The notes below the pieces were generated by a model. The model saw only the letters and a list, made by a program, of their open reading frames with translations, made no database searches and was not told the origin of the DNA. A program made the translations under genes and the position numbers. 64,000 nt of DNA. It comes from Marivirga salinae (lineage in GTDB: Bacteria; Bacteroidota; Bacteroidia; Cytophagales; Cyclobacteriaceae). The DNA is taken from NCBI RefSeq assembly GCF_030503855.1, contig NZ_CP129971.1, forward strand, positions 69,501-133,500, read 5' to 3'. How positions within the stretch are numbered: position 1 is the first letter of the stretch; each line of letters starts with the position of its first letter. This document shows, piece by piece, positions 35,110 to 44,357 of the stretch.

Positions 35110-38100
35110 ATGAGTGAAAAAAAGTTAAAATCAAACACAAAAAATTCCGACAAGCATCATGATTCTTATTCGAAAAATACAAAAATGATAAACGCTTCAC
35201 GATCATCTCACTTCAACCAAAATGATATGACTGAATCAGATATAAATAACAGCTGCTATATTGTGGGCATTGGAGCATCTTCTGGTGGAATGGAAGCCAT
35301 TCATTCTCTATTCGACAACACCCCTGCTGATGGCGTGTCATATGTAATAATCCAGCATCTTTCTCCCAATCATAAAAGTTTTATGGCGGAGCTATTGGAA
35401 ATACACAGTAAACTAAAGATTTGTGAAGTAGAAAACGAAATGGTAGTAAAGCCTAATCAGGTCTATACCATACCGAAAGGGAAAAACATGACGATTAGAG
35501 ACAAAACGCTGTACTTAACAGATAGTATACCTAAACAAACTAATACAGCTGTTGATATTTTTTTTAAATTCTCTCGCAGAAGATCAAAAAAGTAAAAGTA
35601 TAGCGGTTATTCTATCAGGGATGGGTAATGACGGAACCAAAGGGATTGAGGCCATCAAAAGGAATGGAGGTATGGTAATAGTTCAGGAACCGTCAAGTGC
35701 AAAGTCGCCTAGTATGCCACTAAGTGCCATTGAATCTGGAAATGCTGATGCTATTCTGGCTCCAAATTTAATCCCTGACGAAATAATTTCTTATTTAAAA
35801 AGCGAAGAACTTAAAGCCAAGCTCGCTGAAGAAGTCACCCAAAGCAATGAAGATCAGCTTTCTGAAATCCTTAATTTAGTAAAGCAATATACTCCATTAG
35901 ACTTCACAGATTATAAACGTCCTACTATTATCAGAAGAATAGTAAACAGGATGACTAAAAATAATATCAGTAGCTTAAATGGTTATGTAAATTACATCCA
36001 TGAGAACACGAACGAACTTGAGATTTTGGCTCATGAATTCCTCATAAGTGTAACGAAATTTTTCAGAGACAAAGAAGCTTATGAGATTTTAAGAGAAAGA
36101 ATAATTCCTGAAATCGTTAAAAATAAATTAACGGTAGACTCCCTTAAAATATGGGTGGTGGGATGTGCAACTGGAGAGGAAGCTTACTCTTTAGCTATCT
36201 TGGTAATGGAACATCTAACAGAGGTGAAAAAAAATCTAGAAGTTAAGATTTTTGCTAGCGACATTGATAAAGAAGCATTGTCTGTTGCCTCAAAAGGAAT
36301 TTATAATTCAAGCATTAAGAAAGATATTTCGGATGATTTACTCGATAAATACTTTATAAAAGAAGAAAATACCTTTAGGGTTAGGGACAATATCAGGAAA
36401 ATGATCATTTTTGCCGATCATGACATCGTGAAACAGCCTCCTTATGGTAAAATTGACCTCATAAGTTGTCGAAATCTGTTGATCTATCTTAATCCCGTAC
36501 TACAAAATAAAATTCTTTCTTCATTACATTTCTGTCTTAATAAGGACGGATATTTATTTCTAGGACCAAGTGAAAGTTTAGGAGAAGTAAAGAAATCTTT
36601 CAATATGGTCGATAAAAAATGGAAGATCTTTAAAAGCATAGAAACGCCCAAATATCTTAGAGATACAACCTACACCACCCCTGGATTAAATTTACCGAAT
36701 ATATCATTCCAAAAAAGTGCGACAACTGAAAAAGTTAATTCTGATAGAAACTTAACGGAAATTCATAACCGCAGCATTCTTGAAGAATTGGGGTTTGAGG
36801 CCGGTATCTATGTAGATTCAAATTTTTCTATTTTAGAAACCTTTGGGAATTATGACAAGTATCTATCTCCCAAATTTTTCAATTTCAACTTACTTGAAAT
36901 GCTACCTGATCAGCTTTCTATTGCCACTTCTGTATGCCTTAGGAAAGCCGTTAAAAATCAAGGCAAAAGCAGCATGTCAGATGTGAAATTTATAAAAAAT
37001 GACCAAAAACAATTTATTGATATAATGGTCTTGCCCATCAGTAAGTCTAATGACAATAGTCCTGATATTTCATTGATTTTGTACAGTGATCATCAGCATG
37101 AGGAAGAAAACTTAGATAATGAAGAATCTTTTGAATTAGATTCTCATGCACGACAACACATCAATGATTTAAAGCATGAGTTAGCCATTTCTCAAGAAAA
37201 ACTTCACAAAAGTTATGATGCCCTCGATGAATCTAATGATAATATAACCTCTTACAATGAAGAATTAATATCGAGCAATGAGGAATTGCAAAGCACAAAT
37301 GAAGAGCTACAATCTGTTAATGAGGAATTACAGACAGTAAATAATGAATATCAGTTGAAGATAAAGGAATTAGCAGAGCTTAATGATGATTTAACTAACT
37401 TTTTTAAAGGTACGGTTAATGGGCAACTTTATATTGACAATGATTTGATTTTGCGCAAATTCACCTCTGCGACTACCAAACAAATAAATCTTAAGACCAC
37501 CGATATAGGGAGACCTTTAAGCGATATTTCTACTAAAATAAAACTCCCTACACTAATTACTGATATAAAGAATGTTATTCAATCTTCAGAAGAAACAATA
37601 AAAGAAGTAGAAACCATTGACGAGCGGTGGTATCAAATGGTGATTACTCCTTACTTTAAAGAACAGGAAAATATCAATGATGGTGTTATTGTTACCTTTA
37701 ATGATATTACCGAATTGAAAAAAACGCAGTATAAGCTATCACGCATTAATGAAGATCATAATACTTTTATTTACTCTGTTTCTCATGATTTAAGAGGCCC
37801 ATTATCCAGTCTGAAAGGATTGATATCATTTTTAACAGATGCACAGAAAGCTGGCAGTATAGGGACAGAAAAAATAATGGATATGATTGAGGTATCTATT
37901 AACAACCTATTACAAACTATTGATGAATTATCAGACATTGCTAAAATTGAAAACGAAATAGAAAATAGCGAGCCTGTTAATTTAGAGGATGTATGTGATG
38001 AAGTTAAAATTGGGCTTCAAGAACTAATAACTAAAACTAAAACAAACATAATTTGTGATTTTCAGGAGCCTACTATATCATTTTCTAAGAAAAATTTAAG

Positions 38101-38413
38101 AAGTGTATTATTAAATTTGATCAGCAATGGTATAAAATATAGATCCCCCGAAAGAGAGCCTGAAATCCTTATAAGCTCAGAAAAGAAAGATGGCTTTGTA
38201 GTATTATCCATTCAAGATAACGGACTAGGAATGGAAGCTGACAAAATTGAGGAAATATTCAATGTCTTTAAAAGAAGACATAATCATGTTGAAGGATCGG
38301 GTATTGGATTATACCTGGTGAAAAAAATCATAAATAATGCGAATGGAGAAATTTCGGTGGATAGTGAGCTAGGTAAAGGTTCAACTTTTACTGTTCGTTT
38401 TAAAAGTGAATAA
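35110..38413 (+). pseudogene. CheB-CheR-PAS histidine kinase, copy 1, frameshifted in a T8 tract
   Basis: Two overlapping frames together code for the same domain series as the intact paralogue at 39362. The series is a CheB methylesterase domain (GIGASSGGMEAIHS, IIQHLSPNHKSF, then LSGMGNDGTKGI), a CheR methyltransferase domain (FFRDKEAYEIL, VGCATGEEAYSLAIL, IFASDID), and a long NEELQSTNEELQSVNEEL coiled coil. PAS, HisKA (SVSHDLRGPLSS) and HATPase (SNGIKYRS, DNGLGM, GSGIGLYL) domains follow. The shift lies at 35558-35565, where eight T replace the seven needed to read VDIFLNSLAEDQ. It may be a true mutation, a phase-variable tract or a sequence error. A start at 35227 (MTESDINN), matching the paralogue, is also possible. 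Confidence 0.85.
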
Positions 38414-38460
38414 TTATTTTTAACATTTAGATTTTTATTATCAAAACTGATATTTTTAAT

Positions 38461-38500
38461 AGCCTAGTATTCAAATAAAATTGAATACTAGGCTTTTTTA
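38461..38500 (+). terminator. Intrinsic terminator after CheB-CheR copy 1
   Basis: A perfect 14-bp stem (AGCCTAGTATTCAA / TTGAATACTAGGCT) with a 6-nt loop, then six T, 48 bp past the stop. Confidence 0.9.
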
Positions 38501-38762
38501 TTATAATCAAAATTTTTCTACTACTACATTCTAGTCAAAGAAATTAACTAAGGTTCTCTTGAAAATTAAAATGAAACTCTAATTTTCATTATATCAACTA
38601 TAAAGTCCTTATTCTGAAATTTTATCATATCTAAAATCTCAAAAAGCTTTGATTTAGAGGAAATCTGCGGTTTTTGATATTAAAAATAGATTTATATCTA
38701 AAATTATATTTTGTAGGTTCTACTTTTCCTTTTTGTTTGATCAAAAAGAAAGAAAAAATCAA

Positions 38763-38836
38763 GACAAAAAGATGTCAGCCAGAGGCTGACCAGCCTCTGG
38801 CTGGCTTGTCTGCCCAAACAGGCCCGCCTTTTTGTC
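38763..38836. repeat. GC-rich REP-like element between the two CheB-CheR genes
   Basis: Outer arms GACAAAAAG (38763-38771) and CTTTTTGTC (38828-38836) enclose a perfect 12-bp stem-loop, CAGCCAGAGGCT / AGCCTCTGGCTG, with loop GACC (38776-38803), plus a CCTGTTTGGGC-like tail. It is much more GC-rich than the surrounding AT-rich DNA and resembles the dispersed intergenic repeats of this phylum. Confidence 0.65.
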
Positions 38837-39361
38837 CTCCTGCCCGCCCTCTTCGAGTAAATATTTTTTGGTTTTGAAGGTTTGTAGTGTTAATCAAGAG
38901 GAGCCTAACTATTGCTGTTTAAAGCAAAATTTTCAAGTGATTGGCTTTTGTAATTTTTTGTCTTTGTATGCTAAAACCCAAGTCATATTTCTCTTATGCC
39001 GATCTATTAATCAAGTAAAATGAAATCCTGCTCTCTATTTTTATATGAAAGCAGTATTCTGTAAATATTTATTGTAAATTGATAAGTAAATACACTCATA
39101 AAATTATTTAAAACAGTGTAAATTCTTTTAAAACTGCCGTCTATCAATGGAATAGAAGCACTCATCCTACAATACATATAACTTAATGAGAATGCATGCA
39201 ATTGTATGTACTATATTTCCTAACTTTAAACCTTATAATCAAGGAGTTAATAAAATCCATCACCTTAAAATATTAAGTCAATATTAGTTTACAGACCCAA
39301 ATCACTTACAAGAAAGTTTTAGTTAAGCACTTCCCCAAAATCACAAAAGAATCAAAAAGAA
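38837..39361. other. Intergenic region upstream of CheB-CheR copy 2
   Basis: About 525 bp without a convincing gene. Short frames on both strands have no recognisable features. It presumably contains the promoter of the downstream gene. No repeat matching the 30-bp units upstream of copy 1 was seen. Confidence 0.5.
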
Positions 39362-42300
39362 ATGACAGAATCTGATTTAAATAAAAGCTGTTACATTATT
39401 GCAATAGGGGCATCAACAGGAGGAATGGAAGCAATTCACACCCTTTTTGATCACACGCCTACCGATGATGTTTCATATGTCATTTTACAGCACCTTTCCC
39501 CAGATTACAAAAGCTTTATGGCAGAGCTACTGGAAAAGCACAGTAAATTAAAGATTTGTGAAGTAGAAAATGAAACTTATGTGAAGCCCAATCAGGTGTA
39601 TTTACTTCCTAAAGGGAAAAACATGACTATTCAGAATAAAATTCTACACTTAACGGATAGAGAATCAGAACACAACACCACTATTGATGTATTTTTAAAT
39701 TCCCTTGCAGAAGATCAAAAAGAAAAAAGTATAGCTGTCATTCTATCTGGTATGGGTGAAGATGGCACTAAAGGAATTTCTGCCATAAAAAAAAATGGCG
39801 GTATGGTGATAGTGCAAGATCCATCAAGTGCTACGGCTGCTAATATGCCACTAAGCGCAATTGAATCAGGACATGCCGATGCTATTCTTGCGCCTCACTT
39901 AATTCCTGAAGAAATAATTTCTTATTTAAAGCGTGAAGATCTTAGAGAAAAATTATCAGATCTAGTCACGCAAAGCAATGGAGAGCAATTATCTGAAATC
40001 CTCGATTTAATCAAAGAAAACACACCTCTAGACTTTACTAATTATAAGCATCCGACCATTGTAAGAAGAATAGTCATTAGAATGACTACTAATAAGATTA
40101 ATAGCCTAAAGGACTATATTAATTATATTCATGAAAACATGGGGGAGCTCGAGATTTTGGCTAATAGTTTCCTCATTAGTGTAACAAAGTTTTTTAGAGA
40201 CAAAGAAGCTTATGAAATACTAAAAGAAAAAGTAATCCCTGAAATCATCGAAAATAAACAGATTGATGAACCCTTAAAAATATGGGTGGTCGGGTGCGCC
40301 ACTGGTGAAGAGGCCTATTCGCTCGCTATATTAATTAAAGAGCATCTTCAGGAAGTGAAGAAAAAATTAGAGGTTAAAATTTTTGCGAGTGATATTGATG
40401 AGAGCGCACTTGCGGTTGCCTCAAAAGGCATTTACCATTCGAATATTAAAAAGGATGTTCCAGAGAAGCTCCTTAAGAAGTATTTTAGAGAAGAAAACCA
40501 TAAGTATCGGATAAAGGACATTATTAGGAAAATGATCATTTTTGCTAATCATGATATTGTAAAACATCCCCCATATGGTAAAATTGACTTAATGAGTTGC
40601 CGAAATCTTTTGATTTATATCAATCCACTTCTTCAAAAAAAGATTCTCTCCTCATTACATTTTTGCCTTAACAAGGAAGGATATTTATTTTTAGGACCAA
40701 GCGAAAGTTTAGGTGATTTACAAAAATCTTTCTCCACGGTAGATAAGAAATGGAAAATATACCAAAGCATAAAAACTCCAACCTATCTTAAAGATACAAC
40801 TTACACTACCCCCGGATTAAATTTGGTCAATAATCCGTCACAAAAGGATTATGAAGGTGAAAAAATCAGTAAAGAAAGAAAGCTTTCCGAAATTAAAAAT
40901 CATCACATACTACAGGAATTGGGGTATGAGGCTGGTATTTATGTAGACTCTGACTTTTCTATCTTAAAAACTTTTGGGAATTTCGAAAAATACCTTTTAC
41001 CTAAATTTTTCAATTTCAACTTACTTGAGTTACTTCCAGAAGAGCTTTCTATTGCCACTTCTGTATACCTTAAAAAAGCTACCAAAAATAAAAAGAAAAG
41101 TCGAATAGCAAAGGTTAGGCTCAGTCAGAATAGCAAAAAACAAGTAGTAAATATTGAAGTTGTTCCCTTCAATCAACCAGAAGATAGCGATACTGTTATT
41201 TCACTTGTTTTATATAGTGATTATAAGGAAGTAGAGGAGAGCGCTGAAAATGAAGAATTCTTTGAACTAGATTCTCATGCACAACAACATATTAATGACT
41301 TAAAGCATGAGTTATCGGTAGCTAAAGAAAAACTGAAAAAAAGTCATGAGGCTTTAGAGGAGTCCAATGACAATATCACCTCTTACAACGAAGAATTAAT
41401 TTCAAGCAATGAAGAATTGCAAAGCACAAATGAAGAATTGCAATCTGTTAATGAGGAACTGCAGACTGTCAATAATGAATATCAATCAAAAATTAAGGAA
41501 TTAGCTGAGCTAAATGATAACTTAACTAACTTTTTCAAAGGCATGGTAAATGGGCAACTTTATATCGATAAAGATATGATATTGCGCAAATTCACCCCAC
41601 CTGCCACTAAGCAAATAAATCTTAAAAATAGTGATGTAGGCAGACCTTTAAACGACATATCAACCAAAATCAAACTTCCTACGCTGATTGATAGCATACA
41701 AAATGTTTTTGAATCTTCAAATGGGATTGAAGAAGAAATACAGACATTGGATAACCGCTGGTATCAAATGGTGATTACTCCTTATTTCAAGGAGAAAGAA
41801 AGAGAACATGACGGAGTTATCATTACGTTTAATGATATAACTTCCTTGAAAAAAATCCAGCAAAAGCTATCACGCATAAATGCTGATCATAGCACATTTA
41901 GTTACTCTGTTTCCCATAATATAAAAGGACCATTGGCTAATATAGAAGCAATCATGCCTTATTTAAAAAATCCAGAAAAATCAGGTAAGAAAAACATGGT
42001 GGAAATGGTAGAAAAAGCAATTGACAATATTGCTAAAACCGTTGATGAATTATCTGATATTGCCAATATTGAAAGTGAAATAGAAGAAAGAGAGGCTGTT
42101 AATATAAATGAATTATTAAAAGAAGTTAAAACTAGCCTTCAGATAGAGTTGAATGAATCTAAAGCTTCAATTATTTGTGATTTTAAGGAGCCTACTATTT
42201 CCTTTTCCAAGAAAAATTTGAGAAACATATTATTCAACTTACTCAGTAATGCGATCAAATATAGAGCTTCTGAAAGAGCCCCCGAAATTAAAATTAGCAC

Positions 42301-42532
42301 ACAGAAGGAAAATAATTATACCATTTTATCAGTACAGGATAATGGACTAGGAATGAAAGCTGATAAAATAGATAAGGTATTTAATATTTTCACACGAATA
42401 CATAATCATGTTGAAGGATCCGGTGTCGGATTGTATCTAGTGAAAAAACTTATTGACAATGCAGGGGGAGAAATTAAAGTTGAAAGCGAGTTAGATAAAG
42501 GTACTACTTTCAAAGTGTATATTGAAAATTGA
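39362..42532 (+). CDS. CheB-CheR-PAS histidine kinase fusion, copy 2 (intact)
   Basis: A 1056-aa soluble multidomain signalling protein. CheB-type methylesterase covers about 8-190 (AIGASTGGMEAIHT, LQHLSPDYKSFMAE, LSGMGEDGTKGI: Ser, His and Asp of the triad). CheR-type methyltransferase covers about 205-465 (FFRDKEAYEIL, VGCATGEEAYSLAIL, FASDIDESAL, SCRNLLIYINP). A PAS-like part and a coiled coil (NEELISSNEELQSTNEELQS, about 690-720) follow, then PAS, HisKA with His852 in SVSHNIKGP, and HATPase with LLSNAIKYRA, DNGLGM and GSGVGLYLVKKL. The residue after the phospho-accepting His is Asn, not the usual acidic residue. It is about 70% identical by eye to copy 1, so the pair arose by tandem duplication. 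No chemoreceptor gene is nearby. Confidence 0.9.
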   Translation: MTESDLNKSCYIIAIGASTGGMEAIHTLFDHTPTDDVSYVILQHLSPDYKSFMAELLEKHSKLKICEVENETYVKPNQVYLLPKGKNMTIQNKILHLTDRESEHNTTIDVFLNSLAEDQKEKSIAVILSGMGEDGTKGISAIKKNGGMVIVQDPSSATAANMPLSAIESGHADAILAPHLIPEEIISYLKREDLREKLSDLVTQSNGEQLSEILDLIKENTPLDFTNYKHPTIVRRIVIRMTTNKINSLKDYINYIHENMGELEILANSFLISVTKFFRDKEAYEILKEKVIPEIIENKQIDEPLKIWVVGCATGEEAYSLAILIKEHLQEVKKKLEVKIFASDIDESALAVASKGIYHSNIKKDVPEKLLKKYFREENHKYRIKDIIRKMIIFANHDIVKHPPYGKIDLMSCRNLLIYINPLLQKKILSSLHFCLNKEGYLFLGPSESLGDLQKSFSTVDKKWKIYQSIKTPTYLKDTTYTTPGLNLVNNPSQKDYEGEKISKERKLSEIKNHHILQELGYEAGIYVDSDFSILKTFGNFEKYLLPKFFNFNLLELLPEELSIATSVYLKKATKNKKKSRIAKVRLSQNSKKQVVNIEVVPFNQPEDSDTVISLVLYSDYKEVEESAENEEFFELDSHAQQHINDLKHELSVAKEKLKKSHEALEESNDNITSYNEELISSNEELQSTNEELQSVNEELQTVNNEYQSKIKELAELNDNLTNFFKGMVNGQLYIDKDMILRKFTPPATKQINLKNSDVGRPLNDISTKIKLPTLIDSIQNVFESSNGIEEEIQTLDNRWYQMVITPYFKEKEREHDGVIITFNDITSLKKIQQKLSRINADHSTFSYSVSHNIKGPLANIEAIMPYLKNPEKSGKKNMVEMVEKAIDNIAKTVDELSDIANIESEIEEREAVNINELLKEVKTSLQIELNESKASIICDFKEPTISFSKKNLRNILFNLLSNAIKYRASERAPEIKISTQKENNYTILSVQDNGLGMKADKIDKVFNIFTRIHNHVEGSGVGLYLVKKLIDNAGGEIKVESELDKGTTFKVYIEN

Positions 42533-42747
42533 ATTACAAAGTATTTTCACCTAAACATTTACCATTTTCTTCTGAGTTCTTTGCCACTCGTATTTATGAT
42601 TCCTGATTAAAACAACTCATGGCAAAGAACTTATTTTTTGTGACCTTAGTGAAAGCCTCTGTGTAAATCGTATGTTCACCATTGTTAAAAATAATAGTAG
42701 CCTATGGCTACCATTTATTCTCTTTTGTGGTGGAAAAATTTATCTTT

Positions 42748-43356
42748 TCAAAAACTACTTTCGCCCCAAGCTTCATTAAAAACAAATTCATTGAGCGATT
42801 TTCTTGTGCGCTCTTTGGTTTCCCTATCTTTTAAATCCTCAGGTACATCTTCAATGTCTAGTTTATAACCTAAGGCAATTCCAGAAACGATCTCATAGTC
42901 TTCCGGAATGTCAAAATCCTTTTGGATATTATCTCTAACAATACCAGCCATCTGATGTAAATATAATCCCATAGCAGTTGACTGAGCAGACATATTCCCC
43001 ATTGCCAAACCGAGATCGTGCCAGCTGTGCATATTGGGTCTTCCATTTTTATCAAAGGTTTTCTTGGCGAAAGTAAGCATCAATACCGGAGCATTTTGTG
43101 CCCAAGTTTGATTATGAGGATTAAGTCCATTCAAGACTTTCTGATAATGATCCCCTTGATCTTTAGTAGCCACCACAAATCGCCAAGGCTGTTCATTAAA
43201 ACAAGATGCAGCCCAGCGAACAGCTTCAAAAAGTTGCTCCAATTGATCTTTGGCAACCTCCTTCTCAGAGAAAGCTACCGGACTTTTCCTTTTCTTAATT
43301 AAATCTAATTGAACTTGAGCTAAGTCTTGTGAGGTATCTATATTTTGATTTTCCAT
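42748..43356 (-). CDS. Nitroreductase-family flavoprotein
   Basis: A 202-aa FMN-dependent NAD(P)H oxidoreductase: KKRKSPVAFSEKEVAKDQLE, then the FMN-binding stretch AVRWAASCFNEQPWRFVVA near residue 45, a MLTFAKKTF strand, the dimer segment SWHDLGLAMGNMSAQ, and EIVSGIALGYK near the C-terminus. Related enzymes (MhqN, YodC) detoxify quinones and nitro compounds in Bacillus. The shared repeat CATGTTACTACAT upstream of the start suggests co-regulation with the VOC and DsbA-like genes. Confidence 0.88.
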   Translation of the reverse strand: MENQNIDTSQDLAQVQLDLIKKRKSPVAFSEKEVAKDQLEQLFEAVRWAASCFNEQPWRFVVATKDQGDHYQKVLNGLNPHNQTWAQNAPVLMLTFAKKTFDKNGRPNMHSWHDLGLAMGNMSAQSTAMGLYLHQMAGIVRDNIQKDFDIPEDYEIVSGIALGYKLDIEDVPEDLKDRETKERTRKSLNEFVFNEAWGESSF

Positions 43357-43392
43357 AATTGTCTTTTTAGATCAATACGAAAATTCAAATTA

Positions 43393-43406
43393 CATGTTAC
43401 TACATG
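43393..43406 (-). promoter_or_regulatory. Candidate operator upstream of the nitroreductase gene
   Basis: CATGTTACTACATG, one base different from the 13-mer at 9351, 34642 and 34661. On the coding strand it runs directly into TAATTTG, a likely -7 region, so a bound protein would block the promoter. Confidence 0.65.
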
Positions 43407-43414
43407 GGTTTCTA

Positions 43415-44020
43415 TTACTTTCCTTCTACATTTAATTGTAACCCGAATATTGTATTGTTTAATATTTCAAATAAATAATTAATTTCAGTTAGTCTATTTT
43501 GATGGTAGAATATTATTCCATCCTTTACTTCAAGAGGGATTTCAGAATTACTAATTTTTGTTTTATCAATTTTAGGCGTATTAGTCAATAAGTCCTTTAA
43601 ATGCTTAAATTTATCTTCAAATTGATTATTACCTAGTTTTGAAATATTAATGTTTTTCAAGTTTTCTGCCTCTTTAGAAATTGAAAGGTATATGCCGTAG
43701 ATTTTCTTAAGTCTTGAAGCTGCTTTTTGGTAAGAAATTTTTCCATCTTCCAAATCATTTGAAATATCATTCAAAACATTATTAATTTCACCTAACCTAT
43801 TGATTATTAAATCAACTTTTTTTCTAGAATGAAATTTCGAACGATCAAAATAATTAGTTAAAAAAATTGCTATAATTAAAGTTGTTCCAACAGAAAGTAG
43901 ATTAGAAATACTTAATTCGGGATTAAAGGTTATGAAAGACCAGTTAACAAATATTTCATTAACTATAATACCTGAAATAAAAGCTACTATTAATATTAGT
44001 ATCTGATAAAACTTATTCAT
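43415..44020 (-). CDS. Two-TM membrane protein with coiled-coil cytoplasmic part (third gene of the GHKL/STAS cassette)
   Basis: A protein of about 200 aa of no recognised family. Two N-terminal TM helices (NKFYQILILIVAFISGIIVN and LSVGTTLIIAIFLTNYF) are followed by a helical, charged domain with coiled-coil-like segments (KKVDLIINRLGEINNVLNDI, SRLKKIYGIYLSISKEAENL). Met at 44020 is chosen as start because it gives ATGAATAA, an 8-bp overlap with the STAS-like stop, identical in form to the upstream junction. The open frame continues 11 codons further up. A membrane-bound effector or sensor is plausible, but there is no homology to back this. Confidence 0.7.
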   Translation of the reverse strand: MNKFYQILILIVAFISGIIVNEIFVNWSFITFNPELSISNLLSVGTTLIIAIFLTNYFDRSKFHSRKKVDLIINRLGEINNVLNDISNDLEDGKISYQKAASRLKKIYGIYLSISKEAENLKNINISKLGNNQFEDKFKHLKDLLTNTPKIDKTKISNSEIPLEVKDGIIFYHQNRLTEINYLFEILNNTIFGLQLNVEGK

Positions 44021-44357
44021 CAGGATTTTCATAAGCATCTTTAAGATATTCAAAAATATCTTCTATTAAATAAGGTTCTTCATCAGATTTTATCTCAATA
44101 AATTCAACTAGTTCATCATAATCAAGCTTATTTTCTCTTATTAATCCACCGAAAACCTCTTCTAAAAATGAAGTCCCATACCCTGCGGTTCCATCTAAAT
44201 CAATTTCTATTTTTTCATTTTTTTTAATAGATTCTGATACTTGAGGAAAAACTATTTCATTTCTGAGCTTCTCCCCAGACCAACTACCCTCTTTTATATA
44301 TCTAGGTCCTGGAGTAGTTGTATAATCTTGAGCTATTTTTAATTTTTTCTTAGACAT
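44013..44357 (-). CDS. DUF4325 STAS-like protein (second gene of the GHKL/STAS cassette)
   Basis: A 114-aa protein with the DUF4325 pattern: RYIKEGSWSGEKLRNEIVFP (strand and helix), KKNEKIEIDLDGTAGYGTSF (the central strand with the D/G...S/T turn) and LEEVFGGLIRENKLDYDEL. STAS folds act as phospho-switch or nucleotide-binding partners, classically with GHKL-type kinases. Whether Ser/Thr in GYGTSF is the phospho-site is inference. It overlaps both neighbours by 8 bp (ATGTCTAA upstream, ATGAATAA downstream). Confidence 0.82.
   Translation of the reverse strand: MSKKKLKIAQDYTTTPGPRYIKEGSWSGEKLRNEIVFPQVSESIKKNEKIEIDLDGTAGYGTSFLEEVFGGLIRENKLDYDELVEFIEIKSDEEPYLIEDIFEYLKDAYENPDE

Noticed and set aside
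38674-39201. Short open frames between the CheB-CheR genes
   Set aside because: They run through the REP-like repeat or lack any coding features.
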